DNA of 64,000 nt, taken from Microbacterium proteolyticum (GTDB lineage Bacteria > Actinomycetota > Actinomycetes > Actinomycetales > Microbacteriaceae). Shown one piece after another: positions 17,140-26,400 of this stretch; the first letter of the stretch is position 1; every line of letters starts with the position of its first letter. Both the position numbers and the translations under genes were made by a program. The DNA lies in the NCBI RefSeq assembly GCF_029639405.1, contig NZ_CP121274.1:1736001-1800000 (forward strand), read 5' to 3'. The notes beneath the pieces were generated by a model that worked only from the letters and a program-made list of their open reading frames with translations, was not told where the DNA came from and made no database searches.

Positions 17140-18093
17140 TCAGGACGACGTGCCGAAAGTGTCACGCGCCCACGCCAGGTGGCGCGCGAGACCCTCCTGC
17201 AGCGTCACGGTGGGCTTCCATCCGAGCTCCGACGCGATCCGAGTGGTGTCACCCCCGGTGCGGAACACATCACCGATCGCACGCTCGGTGTAGCTGACGT
17301 CCAATTCGCCGTGGGAGAGGTCTCGGAGGATCTGCAGGACCTCGTTCACCGATGCATTCGTACCGCCCGCGACGTTGTACACCGATCCGGGTGCTGTCGC
17401 AGTGGTGCCGGCCAGCACGTTGGCCTCGACGACGTCGTCGACGAATGTGAAGTCGCGGATCTGCTCGCCCGTCCCGTAGATCTCGATCGGGGTCTTCTGC
17501 ACCGCCGCGGTGACGAAACGCGTGAAGGCCATGTCGGGGCGCTGCGACGGTCCGTAGACCGTGAAGTACCGCAGCGACGTGGTCGGGACTCCGAAGTTGG
17601 TCCCGAACAGCGTCGTGAGGTGCTCGGCGGCCAGTTTGGTCACGCCGTAGGGGCTGACCGGCGCGGGGAGTGTGTCCTCCGTCGTGGGGAACGACTCCGC
17701 GTCACCGTAGATCGACGAGGAAGAGGCGTAGACGAAGCGCTGGAGAGTGGGGTGGTCCCGGAGTGCCTCGAGGAGGCGCTGGGTGGCCAGAACGTTCCGC
17801 TGGACGTAGGGAGCGAAGCCGTCGCCCCACGATGCGCGGACACCGGGCTGTCCTGCCTGGTGGAAGACGACATCGACGCCGTCGAGAACGGGGCCGAGGT
17901 CCATATCGACGAGGTCCGCTTCGATGATCTCGGCGCCGGCCGCCGTTACAGCGGCCGCATTCCGCCGCTTGCGATCGACCTCGTAGTAGTCGGTGAACGC
18001 GTCGATGCCGACCACGTCCCACCCGTCGCGTCGCAGACGACGACTCAGTGTGCTGCCCACGAAGCCGGCTGCACCGGTGACGACTGCCCGCAT
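17140..18093 (-). CDS. NAD-dependent sugar-nucleotide epimerase/dehydratase (SDR)
   Basis: A 317-aa extended SDR enzyme: NAD-binding GAAGFVGS (residues 7-14), the catalytic serines in YASSSSIYG, and the YxxxK in SPYGVTKLAAEH. It resembles UDP-glucuronate 4-epimerase and UDP-glucose/GlcNAc 4-epimerase types, including the FTDYY and ASWGDGF loops. The exact sugar cannot be fixed. The ATG at 18093 is chosen over a TTG at 18105 because GGGAGGA lies between them as the ribosome-binding site. It is the first gene of the minus-strand assembly operon (17140-18093 through 11312-12265) and diverges from the acetyltransferase. Confidence 0.88.
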   Translation of the reverse strand: MRAVVTGAAGFVGSTLSRRLRRDGWDVVGIDAFTDYYEVDRKRRNAAAVTAAGAEIIEADLVDMDLGPVLDGVDVVFHQAGQPGVRASWGDGFAPYVQRNVLATQRLLEALRDHPTLQRFVYASSSSIYGDAESFPTTEDTLPAPVSPYGVTKLAAEHLTTLFGTNFGVPTTSLRYFTVYGPSQRPDMAFTRFVTAAVQKTPIEIYGTGEQIRDFTFVDDVVEANVLAGTTATAPGSVYNVAGGTNASVNEVLQILRDLSHGELDVSYTERAIGDVFRTGGDTTRIASELGWKPTVTLQEGLARHLAWARDTFGTSS

Positions 18094-18290
18094 TGTTCCT
18101 CCCAAACGACGTATCCAAGACGCCCTCAGGCGTCATTGGACCAAGGGTTGAGAACGTGCGCATTCCGACCGCGCGACTCATATCGAACCGTATCCCACTT
18201 GGGCGCGTCAAATCTCTCGAGGCGGTCGCCTCGGGGGTTTCAGGGGCCAAGAATTGGGTTGATCGTTCGATGCTGGAAACATTTTCGGCA

Positions 18291-18296
18291 TACCAT
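18291..18296 (+). promoter_or_regulatory. -10 box (TACCAT) of a leaderless gene
   Basis: TACCAT ends 7 nt before the ATG at 18304 with no Shine-Dalgarno sequence. The rest of the divergent spacer (18094-18290) is AT-richer than its surroundings and presumably also holds the promoter of the epimerase operon. Confidence 0.55.
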
Positions 18297-18303
18297 CCGA
18301 TGC

Positions 18304-18816
18304 ATGGCCAAGTCAGTTGTTCAGCGTGTTCTCGACCGATGGGACCTGCTCCGCTCGGGCAAGGAGGCCTACGCGCGCAAGCGGGGCGTCACGATCGGTG
18401 AAGGGTGCCGCATCCTGTCCGACGTCGTCACCACCGAGCCGTGGCTGATCACAATCGGTGACCGCGTGACCATCAGCAGCGACGTCCGCCTCATCACCCA
18501 CGACGGGTCCGGATGGCTCGTTTCCGACGAGCGAGGGCGACGCTACCGTTACGCCCCCATCTCGATCGGGTCCGAGGTGTTCATCGGCGCCGGCGTGACG
18601 ATCCTTCCCGGCGTGCGCATCGGTGATCGCGTCGTCGTCGGTGCCGGCTCCGTCGTCACCCGTGATATCCCCTCCGACACAGTCGCGGCCGGTGTTCCCG
18701 CTCGTCCGATCGGTTCCTTCGATCAGTTCGTGGCCAAGGTCCGTGACTGGCCCACGGAGTCCGACAAGAAGGGCAGCAGCTACCGCGATCGAGTCGACTC
18801 GATCGTCGCTCCCTGA
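18304..18816 (+). CDS. Left-handed beta-helix acyltransferase (hexapeptide family)
   Basis: A 170-aa protein with hexapeptide repeats from about residue 27 (VTIGEGCRI, ITIGDRVTI, ISIGSEVFIGAGVTILPGVRIGDRVVVGAGSVV) and the closing DIPSDTVAAGVPARPI. This is the acetyl-CoA-dependent sugar or serine O-acetyltransferase superfamily; in a polysaccharide cluster, O- or N-acetylation of a sugar is most likely. The histidine in LITHDG fits the catalytic position of the family. It is transcribed alone from a leaderless promoter and ends before a very strong terminator. Confidence 0.85.
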   Translation: MAKSVVQRVLDRWDLLRSGKEAYARKRGVTIGEGCRILSDVVTTEPWLITIGDRVTISSDVRLITHDGSGWLVSDERGRRYRYAPISIGSEVFIGAGVTILPGVRIGDRVVVGAGSVVTRDIPSDTVAAGVPARPIGSFDQFVAKVRDWPTESDKKGSSYRDRVDSIVAP

Positions 18817-18839
18817 CACATCGCGGCGTTCGCCCCGCG

Positions 18840-18889
18840 AGCGCAGGGAAAGGGCGGGATCGATTCCGATCCCGCCCTTTCCCTGCGCT
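18840..18889. terminator. Bidirectional terminator, 23-bp perfect stem
   Basis: 18840-18862 and 18867-18889 are exact reverse complements around ATTC. On the plus strand the right arm contains CCCTTTCCC. It lies between two convergent genes (acetyltransferase and SGNH acyltransferase) and can serve both. Confidence 0.85.
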
Positions 18890-18907
18890 ATCCGCGCCCG
18901 GTCGTGA

Positions 18908-20995
18908 TCAGGCGAGTGCGTCCGCTATCCGCTGCCCGAGGTAGGGGGCGAGAGTGCGGGAGAAAGTCGCGGTGATGTGGGCTTTGGAATCGCGGTAGAC
19001 GATGACATTGCCGACGACAGCAGGGCACCAGTCGTCCTTGCAGAACATATCGCTCAGGTCGACGACCTTCGAGCCGGGAACGGATGCCGCTGCCGTGACC
19101 AGGCTGTCTGCGGGCTCCTGGGACAGCGGGGCTCCGCATGAGGTGTCCGACGGGGAGAATCCGACTCGCTGATAGCACAGCACACCTTCGTCGGAGGTCG
19201 GCGGCACGTCAGCCAGAACGATCACACGGGAGCCGAGGCCCTCCAGGCGGCTGAACATCGATGCGTAATTCGCCGGGTCTTCCGACTTCGTGCGCGCCGC
19301 GGACGTGAGCACGACGTCATAGGGCTGGGCCGTCAGCGCATCGATGATGGCCGTCTGTGCTCCATCGCACGCGTCGCGCACTGTGGTGGTCAGGAGGCAG
19401 GAGACGCCGGTGTAGGTGTCCAGACTCCACCCGCGTTCCTGAGCGGCGAGCGCCAGCCCCGGAATGAAGTGATGCGCATGGCTGTCGCCGACCAGGGCGA
19501 TGCGCAGCGCGCCGGGGTCCTCGGAGCCGTAGTGACAGCTCGCCAGCGTCTCATGCTCGTCCATCCAGCACGCGTCGTCGCGGTCCTTCGAGGCTTGCGC
19601 GGCAGCGGGTGCCATGCCGGACCCCGGGGAGATGGATGCGCACTGGTATGTCGGGTCGAGCGCGGCCGCGCCGAAGCACGGCTCCGGGGTGGCGGCGGAT
19701 GACGCAGTCGGTGCGGCGGTGGCCGCGACCACGCTCTGCGGGTCGATCCGGTACGACGCATCCTTCAGCAGGGCCGCGGTCGCCAGTCCGCCCAGGGCGA
19801 GCACTCCGACAGTCAGGATCGCGATCTGGCGGGTTCCGAACGTCGCGCTCCGATTGCGACGCCTGCGGCGCGAGCGTGCGGGCTTCCAGCGCCGGATGGG
19901 GTCCTCGACGAAGTGATAGCTCGCCGCGCTGATGAGCACGACTGCGACGCCGTAGATCAGATAGAACGTGAGGTCCTTCGGCAGAAGGGCCAACATCATG
20001 ATCATCAGCGGGAAATGCCAAAGGTACAAAGAGTACGAGATATTGCCCAGATAGCCGCTGACCGGATTGCTGAGTACGAATAGGTGGCCGTGAGATCCCT
20101 TCTCGCCTGCGACGAGAACGGCGGCGATGCACACGACGGGCAGAGCCGCGCCGGGAACCGGGAACCCCGAAGCCGGCGTGATGACGAAGAGCGACACCCC
20201 GATTCCGATCAAGCCGACGAGACTCAGGGCGATGCGGGCAGCACGCGGCATCGTCAGCCAGGGGCTGATGATGGCCACCAGCGCGCCGAACCCGAGCTCC
20301 CACGCGCGAGTGAAGGAGGAGAAGTATGCCCAGGCGGGGTCGGTCTGCGTCAGGAAGTACCCGTACGCGAAGGATGCCAACGAGAGCACGCCGATGGCGA
20401 CGGCGAGAGCGGCCCGAGTCTGCCCGAACGTGGATCGCCGTACGCGCACCATCACCAGAAGAACCAGGAGGATGACCCATGGCCAGACGAAGTAGAACTG
20501 CTCCTCCACGGACAGCGACCAGTAATGCTGCAGCGGGGAGGGCAGCATGTCCGCCTGGAAGTAGTCCGTGCCTTGGAGGCCCATGTTCCAGTTGGCGGCG
20601 AAGAACGTCGCCCATATCGCGTCGCCGACGGTGCGCTCGAATCGGTCTCCGGGCGTCAGGAACCATGCTGCTGCCACGGTGCTGATCAACACCAGCGTCG
20701 CGGCCGGGAAGATGCGCTTGAAGCGTCGGATGTAGAAGCCGGAGAAGCTGATCCCGCCGGTCTTGTCGAATTCGCGCAGAAGCAGACCGGTGATCAAGTA
20801 TCCGCTGATCACGAAGAAGAGGTCGACGCCGATGAACCCTCCGCGCGGCCAAGCGAGGAGGTGATCGAGGATGACGACGACGACGGCGACGGCTCGAAGC
20901 CCCTGGATGTCCGGCCGGAAGGCGGTTTTCTTCGCCCCTTCCGGTGCCACGTTCGCTTCGCGCTCTGCGCGCATGGTGGTTGATTCGCTCCCCAT
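18908..20995 (-). CDS. OafA-type acyltransferase with C-terminal SGNH domain
   Basis: A 695-aa protein. Residues about 25-390 form the acyltransferase-3 membrane domain (RPDIQGLRAVAV, FFVISGYLITGLL, FYIRRFKRIFPA, HYWSLSVEEQFYFVWP), which moves an acyl group across the membrane. The C-terminal SGNH domain has the nucleophile motif LVGDSHAHHF and the terminal D-x-x-H as DSKAHIT. Such proteins O-acetylate surface glycans outside the cell. The ATG at 20995 is chosen because a TAGAGT box lies 7 nt upstream (leaderless). It is divergent from a paralogue at 21190. Confidence 0.9.
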   Translation of the reverse strand: MGSESTTMRAEREANVAPEGAKKTAFRPDIQGLRAVAVVVVILDHLLAWPRGGFIGVDLFFVISGYLITGLLLREFDKTGGISFSGFYIRRFKRIFPAATLVLISTVAAAWFLTPGDRFERTVGDAIWATFFAANWNMGLQGTDYFQADMLPSPLQHYWSLSVEEQFYFVWPWVILLVLLVMVRVRRSTFGQTRAALAVAIGVLSLASFAYGYFLTQTDPAWAYFSSFTRAWELGFGALVAIISPWLTMPRAARIALSLVGLIGIGVSLFVITPASGFPVPGAALPVVCIAAVLVAGEKGSHGHLFVLSNPVSGYLGNISYSLYLWHFPLMIMMLALLPKDLTFYLIYGVAVVLISAASYHFVEDPIRRWKPARSRRRRRNRSATFGTRQIAILTVGVLALGGLATAALLKDASYRIDPQSVVAATAAPTASSAATPEPCFGAAALDPTYQCASISPGSGMAPAAAQASKDRDDACWMDEHETLASCHYGSEDPGALRIALVGDSHAHHFIPGLALAAQERGWSLDTYTGVSCLLTTTVRDACDGAQTAIIDALTAQPYDVVLTSAARTKSEDPANYASMFSRLEGLGSRVIVLADVPPTSDEGVLCYQRVGFSPSDTSCGAPLSQEPADSLVTAAASVPGSKVVDLSDMFCKDDWCPAVVGNVIVYRDSKAHITATFSRTLAPYLGQRIADALA

Positions 20996-21002
20996 GCGGA
21001 CC

Positions 21003-21008
21003 ACTCTA
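21003..21008 (-). promoter_or_regulatory. -10 box (TAGAGT, minus strand) of a leaderless gene
   Basis: On the minus strand TAGAGT is followed by GGTCCGC (7 nt) and then the ATG at 20995. There is no Shine-Dalgarno sequence. Confidence 0.55.
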
Positions 21009-21189
21009 TGGCGGCAGGTTTTCGCGCACGTGACATTTGGGAGTCGCGCAAGGGCTTGACGTGGTTGTGGTTTCGTACTTCGCGACAGACTTGGCATGAT
21101 CGTGGCGCCGAGGAAACTTTCGCGGCACGGCTGCTGGAACGGGACACCGGCGTGGGCTGGGGCCCGGGTCGTGAGTAATGGGGGACTTC

Positions 21190-23424
21190 ATGCGGATCGT
21201 TGCTGAGCCACGAACACAGGAAACGGATCCTCGACCGGCTCGGACGAAGGAGCGGTCGTCGCACGGTCCCGCGAAGGCGGCGAAGCGCCCCCTGCGCCCT
21301 GACATCCAAGGGCTGCGAATGATCGCGGTGCTCGCGGTCATCGCTGATCATCTCTTCCATTGGCCCAGTGGCGGGTTCGTCGGCGTTGACGTGTTCTTCG
21401 TCCTGTCGGGGTTCCTCATCACCGGTCTCCTGATCAGGGAGCACGACAAGACCGGGTCGATATCGTTCACGAGCTTCTACCGTCGTCGTGTCAAGCGCAT
21501 CATGCCCGCGGCGCTACTGGTGGTGACAGCCACGCTTGTGGCGGCTTACTTCCTCTTCAACAAGGCTCGCTTCCTCCACACCGTCGAGGACGGGGTGTGG
21601 GCGATCTTCTTCGGCGCGAACTGGAACTTCGCCTTCGCCGGGACTGACTACTTCGGCGCCACGAGCGCCGTGTCCCCTTTGCAGCACTATTGGTCGCTCG
21701 CGGTCGAAGAGCAGTTCTACTTCGTCTGGCCCTGGCTGATGCTTCTGATCTACGTTCTCGTCGCGCGCGCACGCGGGGGTCGTGCCCACGCCCGCGCCAT
21801 CGTGCTCGGAACGATCCTGGTCCTGACGGCGGCGTCCTTCGCGTGGTCACTGTGGGAGAGTGCCACCAACCCGGCTTGGGCCTATTTCTCGACCTTCGCC
21901 CGGGCCTGGGAACTGGGTGTCGGAGCAGTCATCGCGGTTCTCGCTCCGACGCTCGGGCGCCTGCCGGGGTGGGCTCGCACACCCCTCGCCTGGCTGGGGC
22001 TCATCGGTATCGCGGTTTCGGTCTTCATCGTCAGTTCGGAGGCGGGTGGGTTTCCTGCTCCGTGGGCCTCCCTTCCGGTGCTCGCGACCGCGGCCGTCGT
22101 GATCTCGGGCATCGGCGCTCCGGCCCGGTTCGTCTGGCCCATCTCGAATCCGGTGTCCAACTACATCGGCGACATCTCCTACTCGTTGTATCTCTGGCAC
22201 TGGCCGATCATCGTCTTCACCGCGGTGGTCCTGCCGCGTGAAGAGCCCCTCTACTTCGTCGTCGTGCTCGCGCTCACACTCATCCTCTCGATCAGCTCGT
22301 ATCACTTGGTCGAGGATCCGGTACGTCGATCGTCCCTGTTCGAACCGCGAACCGCCCGACGCAAGCGCTCGCGCCGGGGCCCGCGATGGCTGCGGGCGCT
22401 GCGCGAGTCGGAGACGCTCGCCGGCGGTCTCGGTCTCGCCGCCGTCGCGGCGATCGTCGTGGTCCTCACCGTGATGTCCCTGCAGTCCGTCGCGCCGCCC
22501 CCGGTCACCGCCGGAGCCGGGGCAGCTGTCCGGCCGAGCCCTACAGCAAGCGTCGATTCCGCTGCGTCGAGCGCTGACCTCACCGATACCTTCCGGCAGC
22601 AGGCGCAGGAGGCACTTGCCGCGCAGAGCTGGCCGGAACTCAGCCCGAGCATCGACGACGTCCTCGCCTCGAATCCGGGCGAGATCGAGTCCTCCTGCGA
22701 CGGGGTCAATCGTCCGTCCGTCGATCAATGTTCCTGGGGCGATCCGCAGGCACCGATCCACCTCGTTCTGGTGGGCGATTCGACCTCGTCGGCTTACTTG
22801 CCCACGTTCGCCTCGCTCGTGCAACTGCGCCCGGACGTCCGGATCACGATGTGGGCGATGAACGGCTGTCGATTCAGCTCGAACCTCTACGACAATGCCA
22901 ACAAGCAGATCGTGTCCGCGTGTGCCGACCGCATCGCGGCGGCACAGGCATTCATCTCCGAAGCGGCTCCCACCGCAGTGATCGTGACGAACAACTACGG
23001 CGGCGATCTCGTGTCGACCGGCAAGTCGGCGACGGACGAGGAGTGGTTGGGTGGCTTGGAGTCCGCCGTGCAGCCGCTCGTCGGGAAGACGCCGCACGTC
23101 GTGTTCCTCGCCTCGCCCCCGGGGGGACCGGATCCGGCCGAGTGCTACACGCCGGTGTCCTCGCCCGCCGACTGCGCCACGGAAGTGTCCAAGACGCGTC
23201 AGACGCGCGTCTCAGGCGAAAGCAGCCTCGCAGCGAAGATCGGTGGTGTGTCGATCGATCCTGCGGACTTCTTGTGCGACGAAGGGAAGTGTCCGGAGTT
23301 CCTCGGGACACTTCCCGTCCGCCGCGACGCCAATCACCTCAGCGCGGCCTTCGCGTCCTCGTTGGCGCCGGTGGTCTCAGAGATCCTCGTCTCATCGGAG
23401 GTCCTCCCCGCGCCGGCGTCCTAG
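21190..23424 (+). CDS. OafA-type acyltransferase with C-terminal SGNH domain (paralogue)
   Basis: A 744-aa paralogue of the divergent gene, with the same order: acyltransferase-3 domain (RPDIQGLRMIAV, FFVLSGFLITGLL, HYWSLAVEEQFYFVWP) at about 38-385, a further membrane segment near 420-440, then an SGNH domain with LVGDSTSSAYL and the terminal DANHLS. The GDSH nucleophile box of the paralogue is GDST here. The ATG at 21190 is preferred over 21178 because GGGGGA lies 4 nt before it. The stop codon is 4 nt from the convergent stop of the repeat protein, so there is no room for a terminator between them. Confidence 0.9.
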   Translation: MRIVAEPRTQETDPRPARTKERSSHGPAKAAKRPLRPDIQGLRMIAVLAVIADHLFHWPSGGFVGVDVFFVLSGFLITGLLIREHDKTGSISFTSFYRRRVKRIMPAALLVVTATLVAAYFLFNKARFLHTVEDGVWAIFFGANWNFAFAGTDYFGATSAVSPLQHYWSLAVEEQFYFVWPWLMLLIYVLVARARGGRAHARAIVLGTILVLTAASFAWSLWESATNPAWAYFSTFARAWELGVGAVIAVLAPTLGRLPGWARTPLAWLGLIGIAVSVFIVSSEAGGFPAPWASLPVLATAAVVISGIGAPARFVWPISNPVSNYIGDISYSLYLWHWPIIVFTAVVLPREEPLYFVVVLALTLILSISSYHLVEDPVRRSSLFEPRTARRKRSRRGPRWLRALRESETLAGGLGLAAVAAIVVVLTVMSLQSVAPPPVTAGAGAAVRPSPTASVDSAASSADLTDTFRQQAQEALAAQSWPELSPSIDDVLASNPGEIESSCDGVNRPSVDQCSWGDPQAPIHLVLVGDSTSSAYLPTFASLVQLRPDVRITMWAMNGCRFSSNLYDNANKQIVSACADRIAAAQAFISEAAPTAVIVTNNYGGDLVSTGKSATDEEWLGGLESAVQPLVGKTPHVVFLASPPGGPDPAECYTPVSSPADCATEVSKTRQTRVSGESSLAAKIGGVSIDPADFLCDEGKCPEFLGTLPVRRDANHLSAAFASSLAPVVSEILVSSEVLPAPAS

Positions 23425-23428
23425 GCCG

Positions 23429-26400
23429 TCACTTCTGGCACGCGATGTTGGTCACGCCCAACTGTCCGGCATCATTGTCGCAACCCACCATCGTGCCGGC
23501 CGACAGCGTTCCGATCCTTGCCGTGTACCCGGTCACCGACGTGCCGAGCGTGTTGCGGAAGATCTGGTTCTCCAGGCCGAATTGCTGCTCGTAGTCCGCG
23601 GTCCAGACCTGGATGGCATCCTCATTGGGGTGGGAGATGACGTTTTCTGCGATCACCCATCGATTGCCCATGATGACGATCGGGGAGGGGCGGTCGGATG
23701 TCATCGATGCGCCGTCCAGGGTGTTGCCGAATATCCAGCCGTCGCTCGCGCCCGCCTTGACCTCGACGGTCTCGGAGGTGGTGTTGGAGATCTGGTTGAA
23801 GGCGATCACGTTGCGGTCCGACCGGTCGGGCTGACAGTCGCTGTACTGGCACCTGTTCTCGCGTGCGGTTCCGATATAGACACCCTCGCCGTAGAACGCG
23901 CGACCGGGCTCGACGCCCGTGCCGTCGACGATGTTGCCCACGACGTAGCTGTCGGTCGTGTTCGCGAGCAGATGGATCGCCTCGTCGCCGATGTGCTTCA
24001 GCGTCAGATTGGACACGATGACGTGAGAGCTGTTCTTCACTTGGATTCCTTTGGATCCGTTGCGCATCGTGAACCCGATGACATTGACATAGCTGACGCC
24101 GTCCAAACGCAGTCCGCGTCCATCGGACGTCCCCTGGCCGTCGATGACTGCGGACTTCGGCCCGCAGATCCAGATGGGCGCGGCGGCCGTGCCTGATCGA
24201 GTCATCGTGAACCACGCGAAGTTGTACGTCGTGTTCGCGGCCAGTCGGATGACGTCGCCGGGATTCGCATTGGCCAGTGCTCCGCGGAGCTGGGATTCGG
24301 TCTGCGGTGAGGTCGTCGCGGCCGGGCAGTCGGCCAGCTTCGGCTGTGGAATGGAGGGGAGCGCCGCGGAGGTGCCCGACGTCGTGGCCCGAGCCGAGTA
24401 GTTGTCGCTCGTGTCGATCGCGGCGAGCCGGTAGTCGTAGCTCGTCGATGGGGGAAGACCGAAATCCAGCAGCGTGTTCCCGGTGACCATCGCATTCTGC
24501 ACCACCACCCAGGTGCCCGCGCCCTGCGGGCTGCGGTAGAGGCGGTAGCCGGCGAGGTCGGGTTCGGTGTTGGCGGTCCAGGTGAGGCGGATGCCGGTGC
24601 TGTCGGGGGTGGCGGTGAGGCCGGTGGGGGTGGATGGGGGGTAGATGTCGGGGGCGATGAAGGCGTCCAGGGTGATGCTGGAGCCGATGGAGTTGGTGTT
24701 CTTGGTGCCGGTGCGGACGATGCGGAGGGTGTGGGTGGTTTCGGGGAGTCCGCTGACTTCGTAGACCGTTTGTTGGTATTGGGTGGCGGAGGCGTAGAGG
24801 TCGACGGTTTGGACTTTCACGCCGTCGAGGTAGACGTCGGCTTGTCCGGAGGAGGAGGACTTGCGGGCGATCCATTTGATGCCGGAGGTCGTGAAGGAGA
24901 TCTGGGCGTAGCCGGTGCCGCCGAGTTGGGCGAAGGATCCGGCGGAGTCCTGGGTGGAGGTCTTCAACGCCCAGTCTCCGGAGAGGGTGACCGCGGGGGA
25001 GTCGTTCTCGTAGGTCCCCGCCCCGACCGCGGCGACGGCGGTGGTGGAGGTGACGGTGGCGGTGCGGGGGGATTCGTTGCCGGCGTTGTCGAGGGCGACC
25101 AGTCGGTAGCTGTAAGCGGTGCCTGGTTGCAGGTCGGCGTTGAGGTAGGTGGTGTCGGTGATCTTGTCGGCGACGTTGTCCCAGCTGCTGCCGTTGGCGC
25201 GGTAGAGGCGGTAGCCGGCGAGGTCGGGTTCGGTGTTGGCGGTCCAGGTGAGGCGGATGCCGGTGCTGTCGGGGGTGGCGGTGAGGCCGGTGGGGGTGGA
25301 TGGGGGGTAGATGTCGGGGGCGATGAAGGCGTCCAGGGTGATGCTGGAGCCGATGGAGTTGGTGTTCTTGGTGCCGGTGCGGACGATGCGGAGGGTGTGG
25401 GTGGTTTCGGGGAGTCCGCTGACTTCGTAGACCGTTTGTTGGTATTGGGTGGCGGAGGCGTAGAGGTCGACGGTTTGGACTTTCACGCCGTCGAGGTAGA
25501 CGTCGGCTTGTCCGGAGGAGGAGGACTTGCGGGCGATCCATTTGATGCCGGAGGTCGTGAAGGAGATCTGGGCGTAGCCGGTGCCGCCGAGTTGGGCGAA
25601 GGATCCGGCGGAGTCCTGGGTGGAGGTCTTCAACGCCCAGTCTCCGGAGAGGGTGACCGCGGGGGAGTCGTTCTCGTAGGTCCCCGCCCCGACCGCGGCG
25701 ACGGCGGTGGTGGAGGTGACGGTGGCGGTGCGGGGGGATTCGTTGCCGGCGTTGTCGAGGGCGACCAGTCGGTAGCTGTAAGCGGTGCCTGGTTGCAGGT
25801 CGGCGTTGAGGTAGGTGGTGTCGGTGATCTTGTCGGCGACGTTGTCCCAGCTGCTGCCGTTGGCGCGGTAGAGGCGGTAGCCGGCGAGGTCGGGTTCGGT
25901 GTTGGCGGTCCAGGTGAGGCGGATGCCGGTGCTGTCGGGGGTGGCGGTGAGGCCGGTGGGGGTGGATGGGGGGTAGATGTCGGGGGCGATGAAGGCGTCC
26001 AGGGTGATGCTGGAGCCGATGGAGTTGGTGTTCTTGGTGCCGGTGCGGACGATGCGGAGGGTGTGGGTGGTTTCGGGGAGTCCGCTGACTTCGTAGACCG
26101 TTTGTTGGTATTGGGTGGCGGAGGCGTAGAGGTCGACGGTTTGGACTTTCACGCCGTCGAGGTAGACGTCGGCTTGTCCGGAGGAGGAGGACTTGCGGGC
26201 GATCCATTTGATGCCGGAGGTCGTGAAGGAGATCTGGGCGTAGCCGGTGCCGCCGAGTTGGGCGAAGGATCCGGCGGAGTCCTGGGTGGAGGTCTTCAAC
26301 GCCCAGTCTCCGGAGAGGGTGACCGCGGGGGAGTCGTTCTCGTAGGTCCCCGCCCCGACCGCGGCGACGGCGGTGGTGGAGGTGACGGTGGCGGTGCGGG

